DNA of 64,000 nt, taken from contig OZ246401.1 of NCBI GenBank assembly GCA_965230965.1, forward strand, positions 874,476-938,475. The letters are read 5' to 3'. Shown here in pieces: positions 8,233 through 16,799 of the stretch; position 1 is the first letter of the stretch; every line of letters begins with the position of its first letter. The notes under the pieces are model-generated. The model was given only the letters and a program-made list of their open reading frames with translations. It was not told where the DNA came from and did not search any database. Made by a program: the position numbers and the translations under genes. The stretch is from OLB23 sp965230965 (lineage in GTDB: Bacteria > Patescibacteriota > Microgenomatia > UBA1406 > HO2-37-13b).

Positions 8233-10895
8233 AAAAATGTTGCGCTGACGACTGCATCTTCCTTGCTACTAAATCTCATGACAATGACACCTTTTGCTGC
8301 TCGTGAGAGAGTTGGAATGTCTTCGAGAGGAATTTTTACAACCTGACCGCTGCGCGCGGTAATGACTAATGAATCATGCGTTGTGTCTACCATGCTTGAG
8401 AAAGCGACTTTGCCTGTTCTTGCATCTATTGAGGCTATTTTTACGCCTTTTCCTCCTCGTTTTTGTACCGGATATTGTTTAATTGGTGTTTTTTTACCAA
8501 TACCATGTTCCATAAGAACTAGAAGTAAGTTGTCTTCTTCATCTTTACCGTAGACGTCCATGGAGGTTATGCTGTCGGTCTTTTCTAAATTCATACCACG
8601 AACACCCTGACTTGAGCGTCCTGTGGGGCGCACATCGCCTTCATTAAATACAATAGACTTTCCGTCACGTGTTGCAAGGATAATTTTTTTGGATCCATCA
8701 GTCATGCGTGCCCATAAAAACGCATCATCACCTGTTAGTTTAAGGGCTATGATGCCATTGGATCGAATATTCTTAAACTCAGAGAGCGTCGTCTTTTTAA
8801 CAGTACCCTTTGTCGTACACATGAATATGAAGGTGCTTTCCAATGACTTTGTATCTTCTGGGTTATAAATAAGGAGTGATGTAATATCTTCACCTGCTTC
8901 CAAAGGAAGAATATTGACCATTGCTTTACCCTTGGATGTACGGGCTCCTTCTGGAATTTCCCATACGCGTGTCTGATAGACCTTTCCTTTATTTGAAAAG
9001 TACAAGATTGAATCATGCATCATTGCGGCTTGTATTATTTTGACGTTATCTTCTTCTTTTGTTTCAAAGCCTATGACGCCTTTGCCCCCACGTTTTTGCA
9101 TCTTGTACGTATTGCGTGGGACCTGTTTGATGTAACCAGCTTGGGTTAAGGTAACAATGACTTCTTTGTTTTCAATCAATTGCTCTTCAGTGAACGTGCC
9201 AGGCATATGTTTGAAGACTTTTGTGCGGCGCTCATCGCCATATTTTTCTTTAATCTCAAGGATTTCCGACTTAATAACCTCAAGAATTTTTGTTACATTG
9301 CTGAGAATGCCCTCAAGATATGCAATTTGTTCTTGGAGAGCTTTAAGTTCTTCCTCAAGCTTTGCGCGCTCGAGGCCCGTTAAGCGCTTAAGTTGCATAT
9401 CGAGAATTGCTTGTGCCTGAAGGTCTGAGAAATCAAACTTGCTCATTAATGCTGCTTTTGCATCAGCTTCTGTTTTTGCCTTTTTAATAATTGTAATAAT
9501 TTCATCTATATGATCGAGCGCCTTAAGAAGGCCTTCTAGAATGTGCGCTCGAGCCTTTGCTTTATTAAGCTCAAACATACAGCGATTAGTTATTACTTTG
9601 ACGCGATGCTTAATATATTGCTCAAGAATTGTTTTTAGGGATACTGTTTGTGGCGTGTTGTTGACAAGCGCTACCATATTGACTGGGTAGCTTGTTTGGA
9701 GTTCGGTGTACTTAAATAGATTGTTGAGAAGCTTTTTATATACTGCATCGCGCTTAAGTTCTACAACGACGCGAATACCATCTTTGTCTGATTCGTCGCG
9801 CAGGTCTGCAATACCAATGAGCTTCTTGTCGTGGACAAGGTCGGCAATCTTCATGACGAGATTTGCTTTATTTACCTGATATGGCAATTCAGAAATCACA
9901 ATTTTTTCACGGCCTTTTCCGCCTTCTTCGTGATGTACAGTTGCGCGCACAACGATTTTTCCTTTTCCTGTTGCGTACGCGCGCTGAATTTCTTCCTGAC
10001 CATAAATACTTGCTCCTGTGGGGAAATCTGGTCCTGTTACATGCTCCATGAGTGCTTGAAGATCGGTATTGAACACGTACTTTTGTGTATTTGTCTCATC
10101 AAGTGGTGATGTGTACATAATATGATTCGCATCTGATTCTTCACCTTCTTCAGTCGTAGCTGCTAAGCCATCATTCTTATCCTCAGCAACCTCATCGATC
10201 ATGCGTACAATCGCATCAACGATTTCAGTTAAGTTATGAGGTGGAATTTTGGTTGCCATACCAACAGCAATACCTTCTGCTCCCATAAGAAGAAGATTTG
10301 GCAGTTTTGCTGGCAGGAATGCTGGTTCTTGTAGTCGGCCATCAAAGTTGTCATTCCATTGGACGGTATCTTTATCAATATCGAGCAACATTTCGTCAGC
10401 AATTGCGGTCATTTTTGCTTCGGTATAACGCATGGCGGCTGGTGGATCACCGTCAATAGAACCGAAGTTTCCTTGGCCAAGGATAAGTGGATAGCGCATT
10501 GAGAAGAGCTGTCCCATTCTTACGAGTGCGTCATATACTGAACTATCACCATGAGGATGATACTTACCGAGAACTTCACCAACAACAGTTGCTGATTTTG
10601 AAAATCGTGCCTTATGACTCAGACCAATCTTATGCATTGCATACAATACTCTTCGATGTACAGGTTTTAGGCCGTCACGCACGTCTGGAAGCGCACGAGA
10701 AACAATAACAGACATTGCATAATTAAGATATGCGCGCTTCATTTCATCCACAATTGGAGCGACACGCGTATCATTATGCACATAAGGAGTTGGTGAGGCA
10801 TCAACCTCATTCACTTCCTCAGTTTCTTCAACATTTTCAGCCGTTTCTGTTGTTTCTTCTATCTCTTCTTGTGTGTTATTCTCGTCATCGTCCAT
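8229..10895 (-). CDS. gyrA: DNA gyrase subunit A
   Basis: Breakage-reunion subunit of type IIA topoisomerase, 888 residues. It has an acidic N-terminal extension of about 40 residues rich in E and T. The catalytic Tyr is in AAMRYTEA and the quinolone-determining region is HPHGDSSVYDALV, with the Ser and Asp of the sensitive type. The C-terminal beta-pinwheel begins with a GyrA box written QKRGGKG, and a second QKRGGKG occurs in a later blade. The GyrA box separates gyrase from topoisomerase IV. An acidic insert lies near residues 235-260. It follows ppa by six bases. Confidence 0.95.
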   Translation of the reverse strand: MDDDENNTQEEIEETTETAENVEETEEVNEVDASPTPYVHNDTRVAPIVDEMKRAYLNYAMSVIVSRALPDVRDGLKPVHRRVLYAMHKIGLSHKARFSKSATVVGEVLGKYHPHGDSSVYDALVRMGQLFSMRYPLILGQGNFGSIDGDPPAAMRYTEAKMTAIADEMLLDIDKDTVQWNDNFDGRLQEPAFLPAKLPNLLLMGAEGIAVGMATKIPPHNLTEIVDAIVRMIDEVAEDKNDGLAATTEEGEESDANHIMYTSPLDETNTQKYVFNTDLQALMEHVTGPDFPTGASIYGQEEIQRAYATGKGKIVVRATVHHEEGGKGREKIVISELPYQVNKANLVMKIADLVHDKKLIGIADLRDESDKDGIRVVVELKRDAVYKKLLNNLFKYTELQTSYPVNMVALVNNTPQTVSLKTILEQYIKHRVKVITNRCMFELNKAKARAHILEGLLKALDHIDEIITIIKKAKTEADAKAALMSKFDFSDLQAQAILDMQLKRLTGLERAKLEEELKALQEQIAYLEGILSNVTKILEVIKSEILEIKEKYGDERRTKVFKHMPGTFTEEQLIENKEVIVTLTQAGYIKQVPRNTYKMQKRGGKGVIGFETKEEDNVKIIQAAMMHDSILYFSNKGKVYQTRVWEIPEGARTSKGKAMVNILPLEAGEDITSLLIYNPEDTKSLESTFIFMCTTKGTVKKTTLSEFKNIRSNGIIALKLTGDDAFLWARMTDGSKKIILATRDGKSIVFNEGDVRPTGRSSQGVRGMNLEKTDSITSMDVYGKDEEDNLLLVLMEHGIGKKTPIKQYPVQKRGGKGVKIASIDARTGKVAFSSMVDTTHDSLVITARSGQVVKIPLEDIPTLSRAAKGVIVMRFSSKEDAVVSATFL

Positions 10896-10901
10896 AAATT
10901 T

Positions 10902-11411
10902 TTAGTCCATTAATTTCTTTATGATCTCGACTGCAGCTTCTTTTCCTAAGAAGTCCTTAGTTTTAACCCATTTACCCTTTTCGAGATCCTTGTAATGATC
11001 AAAGAAGTGTTTGATCTGATCTTTCTTGACAGCTGCAATATCATCCATGCTTTGAATGTCAGCCATGAACGCATCAACTTTGGCAATTGGCACTGCAATA
11101 ATTTTTGTATCAATACCTTCTTCATCTTCCATCTCCAGAAGTCCAAGAATGCGACATTTTACCGCTGTGCCCGCACTGAATGGTTGGGTCGATAAAACAA
11201 GAACGTCAACACAGTCACCATCTTCGGCATGGGTTCCTGGTATGAAACCATAATTAATTGGATACACCATAGAAGTAGGAACTAGTCTGTCTGCGAAAAG
11301 CACTCCTGATTCTTTATCAAGTTCGTATTTCATCGAAGATCCTGCTGGAATTTCGATAAATACATTTACTTTGTCTGGAAGTTCGCCCGCACCAAGTTTT
11401 TTTAGGTCCAT
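10902..11411 (-). CDS. ppa: Inorganic pyrophosphatase, soluble family I
   Basis: Cytosolic enzyme of 169 residues that hydrolyses pyrophosphate and so pulls polymerase and ligase reactions forward. The signature D-x-D-x-x-D appears as EDGDCVDVLVL, with Cys in the place usually held by Pro. PINYGFIPGT upstream and the KHFFDHYKDLEKGKW segment near the end are family hallmarks. Length matches bacterial family I enzymes. It lies between gyrB and gyrA, 19 and 6 bases away, an unusual placement that ties it to the gyrase transcript. Confidence 0.95.
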   Translation of the reverse strand: MDLKKLGAGELPDKVNVFIEIPAGSSMKYELDKESGVLFADRLVPTSMVYPINYGFIPGTHAEDGDCVDVLVLSTQPFSAGTAVKCRILGLLEMEDEEGIDTKIIAVPIAKVDAFMADIQSMDDIAAVKKDQIKHFFDHYKDLEKGKWVKTKDFLGKEAAVEIIKKLMD

Positions 11412-11429
11412 AATAGTTTTGATAAATTA

Positions 11430-13370
11430 TTAAATGTCTAATTCTGCGTAGTGTGCATGGGACTGGATGAATTTCCTTCGTGGAGGAACTTCATCACCCA
11501 TCAAAACTGAGAATATCTGGTCCGCTGCTTCTGCATCATCAATCTCAATTTTTTTTAAAACACGTGCATTTGGATCCATTGTTGTATTAAATAGCTGATC
11601 TGGATTCATTTCTCCCAAACCTTTGTAGCGTTGAAGATTCACTTGATCTTCAGCTTTGCCAAATTCTTTCACAAGCTTATCCTTTTCTTCCATATCATAG
11701 GCATAAAACGTCTTTTTCCCGAATGAAACTCTAAAAAGTGGCGGCTGGGCAACATATAGATGACCGCCTTCGATAATGGAGCGCATATGGCGGAAGAAGA
11801 AGGTCAAAATGAGCGTTCTAATATGTTCTCCGTCAACGTCCGCGTCGGTCATGATAATAATCTTGTGATAGCGAAGCTTTGCATAGTCGACGGTATCACC
11901 GATTCCCATGCCTAAGGCAATGACAAGATCTTTAATTTCACGGAAATTTAAGACTTTATCAAGATATGCCTTTTCACTGTTCAAAATTTTTCCACGAAGT
12001 GGAAGAATAGCTTGAAAGCGGCGATCTCTACCCTGCTTTGCTGATCCACCTGCAGAGTCACCTTCTACGATAAAGAGCTCTGACTTAGCTGCGTCGCGCT
12101 CCTGGCAGTCTGCAAGTTTTCCTGGAAGCGACGCGCCTTCTAAGGCTCCTTTTCGCAAAACTGCTTCTTTTGCAGCTTTTGCAGCTAGACGTGCTTTTTG
12201 CGCAAGAAGAATTTTCCCAATGATTTCTCGGGCAATTTTTGGCTGTTCTTCAAACAACTCATCGAAGAATTTATTGAGTTCTGTTTGAACAATACCCAAA
12301 ACTTCAGGATTACCTAATTTTCCTTTTGTTTGGCCTTCAAACTGCAAATCATTTGATGGCATTTTTACATAGACTACTGCAGTAAGCCCTTCACGAACGT
12401 CATCACCACTAAGACCACCTGCATCTTTTACATCTTTCAACATGCCCTCTTTCTTTGCATAAGCATTAACAGAACGAGTAAGTGATGTTTTAAAACCTGT
12501 TAAATGTGTACCACCTTCTTTTGTATTAATGACGTTTACAAAAGAGAGCACATTTTCTGCAACGCCGTCGTTGTATTGCAGAGCGACTTCAAGCTCTATT
12601 TCGCCTGACTGTTTTTTGAAATATACAGGGTCATGTAATACTTTTTTATTTTTGTTAAGGTCGCGAAGAAGTGAAAGAATACCACCATCAAAGTAATAAG
12701 CAACCTTACGATCTTCGCGCTTGTCTTCAATGGTAAATAGAACTGAAGGAATAAGATAAGCACGATCTTTTACGCGTTTCATGACCGATCTTAGCGCAAG
12801 TTCAATGCCTTGTAAGAATATTGTATTGTCAGGAAGCCATGAAGTGGCGGTTCCTGATTCTGCTGTTATGCCCAGAATTGATTCAGGGACTTCTTTTACT
12901 GGATACTGTGGTACGCCAATCTTAAATTCTTGGCGATAAATTTTCCCATTTCGTTTTACTTCAACAATAAGATGTGTGGCTAATGCATTTACACAACTTG
13001 CACCAACACCATGCAAGCCTCCAGACACGCGGTATGTTTTGCCATCGAATTTTCCTCCAGCATGCAGCTTAGTCATTACGAGTTCTAGTGCAGAAACACC
13101 ATATTGTGGGTTTACATCGACAGGAATACCTCTTCCGTTATCGATAACGGTCATGTAGTTATTTTCTTGAAGAATAATTTCGATTTTGTTAGCGAATCCT
13201 GCTAGTGATTCATCAATGGAATTGTCTACAATTTCTGCAAGACAGTGATAGACGCCTTCGAGGGATGTGGAGCCAATATACATCGCAGGGCGCTTTCTGA
13301 CAGGCTCAAGACCTTCGAGTACTTTAATAGAATCTCCTGAATACGTATCTTCATTTGAGGCTGAAACCAT
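11430..13370 (-). CDS. gyrB: DNA gyrase subunit B
   Basis: ATPase subunit of gyrase, 646 residues. The GHKL fold is shown by EIVDNSIDE, DNGRGIPV and GGLHGVGASCVNAL. The TOPRIM domain has IVEGDSAGGSAKQ and the metal-binding MTDADVDGEHI. The C-terminal RYKGLGEMNP completes the family pattern. ParE is similar, but a GyrA with a GyrA box is encoded in the same operon. The start at 13370 fits a TATACT box eight bases upstream, so the operon mRNA is probably leaderless. Confidence 0.95.
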   Translation of the reverse strand: MVSASNEDTYSGDSIKVLEGLEPVRKRPAMYIGSTSLEGVYHCLAEIVDNSIDESLAGFANKIEIILQENNYMTVIDNGRGIPVDVNPQYGVSALELVMTKLHAGGKFDGKTYRVSGGLHGVGASCVNALATHLIVEVKRNGKIYRQEFKIGVPQYPVKEVPESILGITAESGTATSWLPDNTIFLQGIELALRSVMKRVKDRAYLIPSVLFTIEDKREDRKVAYYFDGGILSLLRDLNKNKKVLHDPVYFKKQSGEIELEVALQYNDGVAENVLSFVNVINTKEGGTHLTGFKTSLTRSVNAYAKKEGMLKDVKDAGGLSGDDVREGLTAVVYVKMPSNDLQFEGQTKGKLGNPEVLGIVQTELNKFFDELFEEQPKIAREIIGKILLAQKARLAAKAAKEAVLRKGALEGASLPGKLADCQERDAAKSELFIVEGDSAGGSAKQGRDRRFQAILPLRGKILNSEKAYLDKVLNFREIKDLVIALGMGIGDTVDYAKLRYHKIIIMTDADVDGEHIRTLILTFFFRHMRSIIEGGHLYVAQPPLFRVSFGKKTFYAYDMEEKDKLVKEFGKAEDQVNLQRYKGLGEMNPDQLFNTTMDPNARVLKKIEIDDAEAADQIFSVLMGDEVPPRRKFIQSHAHYAELDI

Positions 13371-13378
13371 AGAGGAAA

Positions 13379-13384
13379 AGTATA
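13379..13384 (-). promoter_or_regulatory. -10 box of the gyrB operon (leaderless)
   Basis: TATACT on the minus strand ends 8 bases before the gyrB ATG. No Shine-Dalgarno fits in this gap. It follows the same spacing rule as many other genes of the window. Confidence 0.5.
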
Positions 13385-13432
13385 CCGGAAATGAGCGTCG
13401 AAAGCAAGTTATTATACTGATTTAGTAAGGTC

Positions 13433-13470
13433 GGCAACCCGGTCCGGAGTAGTCTCCAGACCGGGTTGCC
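13433..13470 (-). terminator. Strong GC hairpin after the 13520-13807 gene
   Basis: A perfect 12-bp stem (13433-13444 with 13459-13470) is continued by GGAG/CTCC around a TAGT loop after one C-A mismatch. It lies about 50 bases past the stop of the minus-strand gene. There is no clear U-tract, so it may act as a 3'-end stabiliser or an imperfect terminator. Confidence 0.6.
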
Positions 13471-13519
13471 TTGCTCCTCAAGGGCTTCGGCTGTGACCGA
13501 AGGGAACCTCCCGAGGGAG

Positions 13520-13807
13520 CTAGTACTCAACCGTGAGCTTGAGTCCGTCCGGGATGGAATCGACCGTTTCCCGGCGATATCCACCGTCGTTGCCCTTCGG
13601 GTGCCCTGCCTTGGTGCCGACCTCCACGTGAGAGGCGTTGTCGGTATCGATGCCGGATACATCGACATAGGCGCCGCCCTCGTTGTCCCACACGGCTCGG
13701 TGGATCACGATGCCCTTGCTGGCCGCTTCCCGCAAGTGATCCGGTAAGAACGTGCTGAGTCGCGGATCGGCGAGGTAGTGTTTGATGCTCCTCGGCAAAA
13801 CGTTCAT
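13520..13807 (-). CDS. Small GC-rich gene, unknown 95-residue protein
   Basis: A 95-residue soluble protein with no Cys, no membrane segment and a mixed charge pattern; near residues 34-50 it reads IHRAVWDNEGGAYVDVSG. I recognise no family. The coding strand choice rests on a full transcription unit: TTGAGC-17-TATAAT promoter (13902-13930), a leader with a 9-bp hairpin, GGAG five bases before ATG 13807, and a GC hairpin after the stop. Base composition is clearly richer in G and C than gyrB on one side and the coiled-coil gene on the other, which suggests a different origin or selection on codon use. A frame-shifted ORF on the same strand and one on the opposite strand are explained as shadows. 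Confidence 0.65.
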   Translation of the reverse strand: MNVLPRSIKHYLADPRLSTFLPDHLREAASKGIVIHRAVWDNEGGAYVDVSGIDTDNASHVEVGTKAGHPKGNDGGYRRETVDSIPDGLKLTVEY

Positions 13808-13868
13808 GCGTGCTCCAGTTCCTGTTCGTGGTCTCTAGCTGTGGGTTCCAACACAGTAGAGATATCGG

Positions 13869-13890
13869 ATACGCAGGCATTCCTGCGTAT
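13869..13890 (-). other. Leader hairpin of the 13520-13807 gene
   Basis: ATACGCAGG and CCTGCGTAT form a perfect 9-bp stem with a 4-base loop near the start of the predicted transcript. A hairpin at the 5' end may protect the mRNA. Leader hairpins recur in the other small GC-rich units of this window. Confidence 0.55.
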
Positions 13891-13901
13891 TGGTGATGGT
13901 A

Positions 13902-13930
13902 ATTATATCAAAATAGATCAGCTAGCTCAA
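13902..13930 (-). promoter_or_regulatory. Promoter of the 13520-13807 gene
   Basis: Minus-strand TTGAGC (13925-13930) and TATAAT (13902-13907) are separated by 17 bases. The -10 context TTTTGATATAAT is also found for hisS (30610) and the small gene at 39559. The leader is about 90 bases. Confidence 0.65.
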
Positions 13931-14253
13931 ATTTGAGTGTATTGAGCTTTGGATAATTTTTTATACGGCTTTATTTTGTGTTCAAAGGTTATGTCCTGAA
14001 ATTTCATTTTCATAATTGTCTGCATTTCTACCATACCAAGACTCATTTCTTGCAGATAACCTTCTATATGATCTAATCGTAACTCTATGTTAGAAAGTCT
14101 TAGTTCAATTCTATTCAACGATTCTCGTAAACTAGTATTAACAGATCGTGTAACACCAATATATATAAATGTACCCACAATAAATTGTGGGAAAAAAGTT
14201 TCTTTAGTAATACCTAAGAATTCTAAAATAGAAAGTATATTTGTAATATTCAT
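13927..14253 (-). CDS. Small membrane-tethered coiled-coil protein, unknown
   Basis: Protein of 108 residues with one hydrophobic N-terminal segment (ETFFPQFIVGTFIYIGV) followed by a coiled coil around residues 45-80 with leucine-spaced repeats (NRIELRLSNIELRLDHI) and a basic tail. The arrangement resembles small anchored spacers, but no family is recognised. I chose ATG 14253 because the upstream GTG at 14271 lies inside the probable -10 box TATAGT (14263-14268), leaving a 9-base leader. The coiled coil resembles that of the protein at 6974-7273. Confidence 0.65.
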   Translation of the reverse strand: MNITNILSILEFLGITKETFFPQFIVGTFIYIGVTRSVNTSLRESLNRIELRLSNIELRLDHIEGYLQEMSLGMVEMQTIMKMKFQDITFEHKIKPYKKLSKAQYTQI

Positions 14254-14314
14254 AATATCGATACTATACACAGCGAATATTAAAAAAAGATTAAGAAGAA
14301 GGCGGAAGAAGTTT

Positions 14315-14896
14315 TTAGATAGGTCGAGCAGTTACGACGAAGCGTTTGCTATCGAAAAGCCCAGTGCAGGTATAGATGGTGATCATAGGCTCGTTTGAAG
14401 CCATTAAAATAGAGGTGTCTTTAGGTGAGACCGTTGCCGTATTCTCTACGACGAATGTTTTTTGTGTCTCATCTTCATATTTAATACGAATTGTTTGTCC
14501 AGGTTTAACTGTCACCAAAGGTCCCAGCAAATCCGTCCAATTATGACCATATAAAATACTATTCCCCTTCTCTCCCGGTACAGGTGACATGGTCAAGTAA
14601 GAAACACCTTTTTCAGTTGTTTCCCATACTTGGTTGTTGATAGTTGAGGGCACAATAGGAAGGTTGATACTGGTCCCCGCAATAATTATTTGTTTTGGCA
14701 GAGCCCCTTGTGGAGCTACTGTTGGTTGTTCAATGGGAGGCGTCTTATAGAAGTTTAGTCGATATGGATTAAAGCGAGAAATCGCCAAAAGCATACTAAG
14801 GCCAACCATACAAAGGCCAGCAACAATGAGCGCTTGAGCAATAACGTTGACCGTTATTGTGAAGACTTTTTGCGAGTGATGAAGCGTTTCATCCAT
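14315..14896 (-). CDS. Sortase (class D/E-like) transpeptidase
   Basis: Membrane-anchored cysteine transpeptidase of about 193 residues that would cut a sorting signal and attach the protein to the cell surface. One N-terminal membrane helix precedes a sortase barrel with catalytic His in ILYGHNW, catalytic Cys in TIYTCTG and the Arg in KRFVVTARP. The start is uncertain: ATG 14896 is chosen, with an alternative at 14932; both overlap the upstream gene, implying coupled translation. That upstream gene ends in an LAFTG motif, a helix and a basic tail, so enzyme and substrate are encoded together. Confidence 0.85.
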   Translation of the reverse strand: MDETLHHSQKVFTITVNVIAQALIVAGLCMVGLSMLLAISRFNPYRLNFYKTPPIEQPTVAPQGALPKQIIIAGTSINLPIVPSTINNQVWETTEKGVSYLTMSPVPGEKGNSILYGHNWTDLLGPLVTVKPGQTIRIKYEDETQKTFVVENTATVSPKDTSILMASNEPMITIYTCTGLFDSKRFVVTARPI

Positions 14897-15474
14897 ACTC
14901 CAAAGGCTGTGGCAACGAGGCCATATAACCAAAGATTGAATATGTATTCACTGCTTCCAGTGAAGGCAAGTCCAAGTACTTTTCCTGCGAGATCATTTGA
15001 AGAGCTTGAAGAAGCACTTGAGGCTGATCCAGATGATCTACCATCACCACCTGAACCTCCGCCAATACTTGGTTTACAGTTGAAGAATGAGTTTTTAGCA
15101 AAGTAAGGAACATCTTCTAATCCCCACGCAGAACCATTTGGTACATATGTCCAATTTTGAGCCTGCATTGATTTAATATCATCTTCAGAAGCACCTGCGG
15201 CTTTCAACCAGTTGGTTTGAATACCGTTTCCGCTTGTATCACAGAAACATTGCATGACATTACTATTTGCAAGCTTGTAGACAACGTCAGAGCCTGAAAA
15301 AGCTGTTGAATAAGCAACAATACCATGCGAACCTTCTTTATATGAAGCAATGACTGTTCCTTGAGGATTAAGACAGAATGGGAATTCTGGTGCAGAAATA
15401 GCTGCTGCTGGTTTAGCAGCAACACTTACGAATATCATTAATAACGCGATTAAGATTGCGAAATATTTTTTCAT
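14854..15474 (-). CDS. Secreted sortase substrate with LAFTG sorting signal
   Basis: Exported 206-residue protein. It starts with a signal peptide (MKKYFAILIALLMIF, likely cut after AAA near residue 25). A mature domain with several Cys follows, then a linker rich in Ser and Gly. The C-terminus has LAFTG, a hydrophobic helix and a basic end (KRFITRKK), the layout of a cell-wall sorting signal. LAxTG is the motif associated with class E sortases, and a sortase gene follows directly, overlapping by about 40 bases. TATAAT lies 8 bases before the ATG. The role of the mature domain is unknown. Confidence 0.8.
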   Translation of the reverse strand: MKKYFAILIALLMIFVSVAAKPAAAISAPEFPFCLNPQGTVIASYKEGSHGIVAYSTAFSGSDVVYKLANSNVMQCFCDTSGNGIQTNWLKAAGASEDDIKSMQAQNWTYVPNGSAWGLEDVPYFAKNSFFNCKPSIGGGSGGDGRSSGSASSASSSSSNDLAGKVLGLAFTGSSEYIFNLWLYGLVATAFGVWMKRFITRKKSSQ

Positions 15475-15482
15475 AGGCTTAT

Positions 15483-15488
15483 ATTATA
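15483..15488 (-). promoter_or_regulatory. -10 box of the sortase substrate/sortase operon
   Basis: Minus-strand TATAAT with an 8-base gap to ATG 15474. No Shine-Dalgarno is present, so the message is probably leaderless. Confidence 0.5.
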
Positions 15489-15563
15489 TCATATGTGGGT
15501 ATTATTATCAATATATAGGCTGTCGGAAAGGGTTTTGTCTAATCTTACTTGGCAGATATAGTA

Positions 15564-16799
15564 TTATTTATTAAAAAACATGCGGAGGAAGGCAAGTAAT
15601 TGAGCGAAGATTGAAGGCTCTTTGGCTTTAAGCGTTATAAATTGCAACACCTGATTATTTGTCTCAACTGTAATTTTTTCCGTTACGTAGCCTTTCTTTT
15701 CTATAGTAAGCGGTCGTTTTAACTCGCTTGTATAAAGTAAAGTAAATTCACCTTTTTCATTTGAAGTTGTATGGTATGCGCCAGTCATGATCTTAGCGCC
15801 TGCTATTGGAGTACCAAACGCATCTATAATGGCACCTTTGACATAAAACGGCGCATAATACTTTTTTAATGTTGCAACAATTTTTTTAGGAGTATTGTCA
15901 TCATGCCATAATTCTGTTGAACTTCCGCTACTTGTCCAGTAATTAAGACCCACAACATGTGGGTTTTCTACAAGTTTCTTAAAGAGTTCATCAATCCATT
16001 GTGATTGTTCATCTTCAGACATGTCGCCATGAATGTCTGGGATGGGAACGCCAAATTCACCTAACATTACCTTTCCCCCACTTTGCTCAGCTAAGTAATT
16101 GATATCATCGATCGTTTGCTTCGGTGTTTTTACATAGTGGTCAATAACTACAAGTCCATCCAGTGACATGGTCGTTGGCTTGTTCATAATGAGTTTTGCC
16201 ACATCGCCGTTCATTGAAAAGGCATTACTTTGAACTTTTTTGTTTATCTTTTCAAAAGATTTTTTTGTCAGTTGATATTCTTGAATAATAAATGTGCGAA
16301 AACCTTTTTCATCGCCTGTGTTACGCGGATCACCAGGTCCGCCGTTTTCGCATTCTGGACATGATGAAAAAATGTCGCCATCTTGAAATAACTGTGGATT
16401 ACTTAAAATAAATGCCTCGGTTTTTTTCATGTGCGTCTCTCTATCAATACGTTCGTAGTCGAACCATTCTTCCCATCCAGAAAAATTGCCACGAAACCAA
16501 ACATGGAGATTATGTTTTCGCGCAGATTGAACCCATTTATTTAAGAAAGGTAGAAATTCATTATCATATGGGGTTCCTAGGGCAATGTGTGTAGCTCCGG
16601 TGTCAGCTATGTTTTTTGTCACTGTATCGATATATGTAGCAAATGATGTGTCATTTTTTTTCTCACGTGCAACATCGCGCGATATCTTCATCGTATCGAT
16701 GGCCTGAATAGAGAAATATTTTTCCTGTGCTTGTACTTTTGGCGCTATAGAAAGGAATATGAGCAATAAGAAAATAAGGATTTTACTGAGCTGCAACAT
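15564..16799 (-). CDS. Secreted glycoside-hydrolase-like protein with carboxypeptidase-regulatory-like domain
   Basis: Exported protein of 411 residues. A signal peptide ends near VQAQE at residue 25. The central region looks like a TIM barrel of the clan-A glycosidase type, with a likely acid/base Glu in CPECENGG and a likely nucleophile Glu in VMLGEFGVP. From about residue 320 a beta-sandwich of the CarboxypepD_reg kind follows (VKGAIIDAFGTPIAGAKI). It overlaps the end of the GT-C gene by 17 bases, so it probably acts on, or trims, the same surface glycan. Substrate is unknown. The fold call is inference from motif placement. Confidence 0.65.
   Translation of the reverse strand: MLQLSKILIFLLLIFLSIAPKVQAQEKYFSIQAIDTMKISRDVAREKKNDTSFATYIDTVTKNIADTGATHIALGTPYDNEFLPFLNKWVQSARKHNLHVWFRGNFSGWEEWFDYERIDRETHMKKTEAFILSNPQLFQDGDIFSSCPECENGGPGDPRNTGDEKGFRTFIIQEYQLTKKSFEKINKKVQSNAFSMNGDVAKLIMNKPTTMSLDGLVVIDHYVKTPKQTIDDINYLAEQSGGKVMLGEFGVPIPDIHGDMSEDEQSQWIDELFKKLVENPHVVGLNYWTSSGSSTELWHDDNTPKKIVATLKKYYAPFYVKGAIIDAFGTPIAGAKIMTGAYHTTSNEKGEFTLLYTSELKRPLTIEKKGYVTEKITVETNNQVLQFITLKAKEPSIFAQLLAFLRMFFNK

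Noticed and set aside
13433..13470. Transposon end or attachment site
   Set aside because: The perfect hairpin is better explained as the 3' end of the small gene; no transposase or target duplication is seen.
13466..13880. Plus-strand ORF 13466-13747 and minus-strand ORF 13527-13880 over the small GC-rich gene
   Set aside because: Only the 13520-13807 frame has a promoter, leader, Shine-Dalgarno and end hairpin in the right places; GC-rich DNA gives long chance frames.
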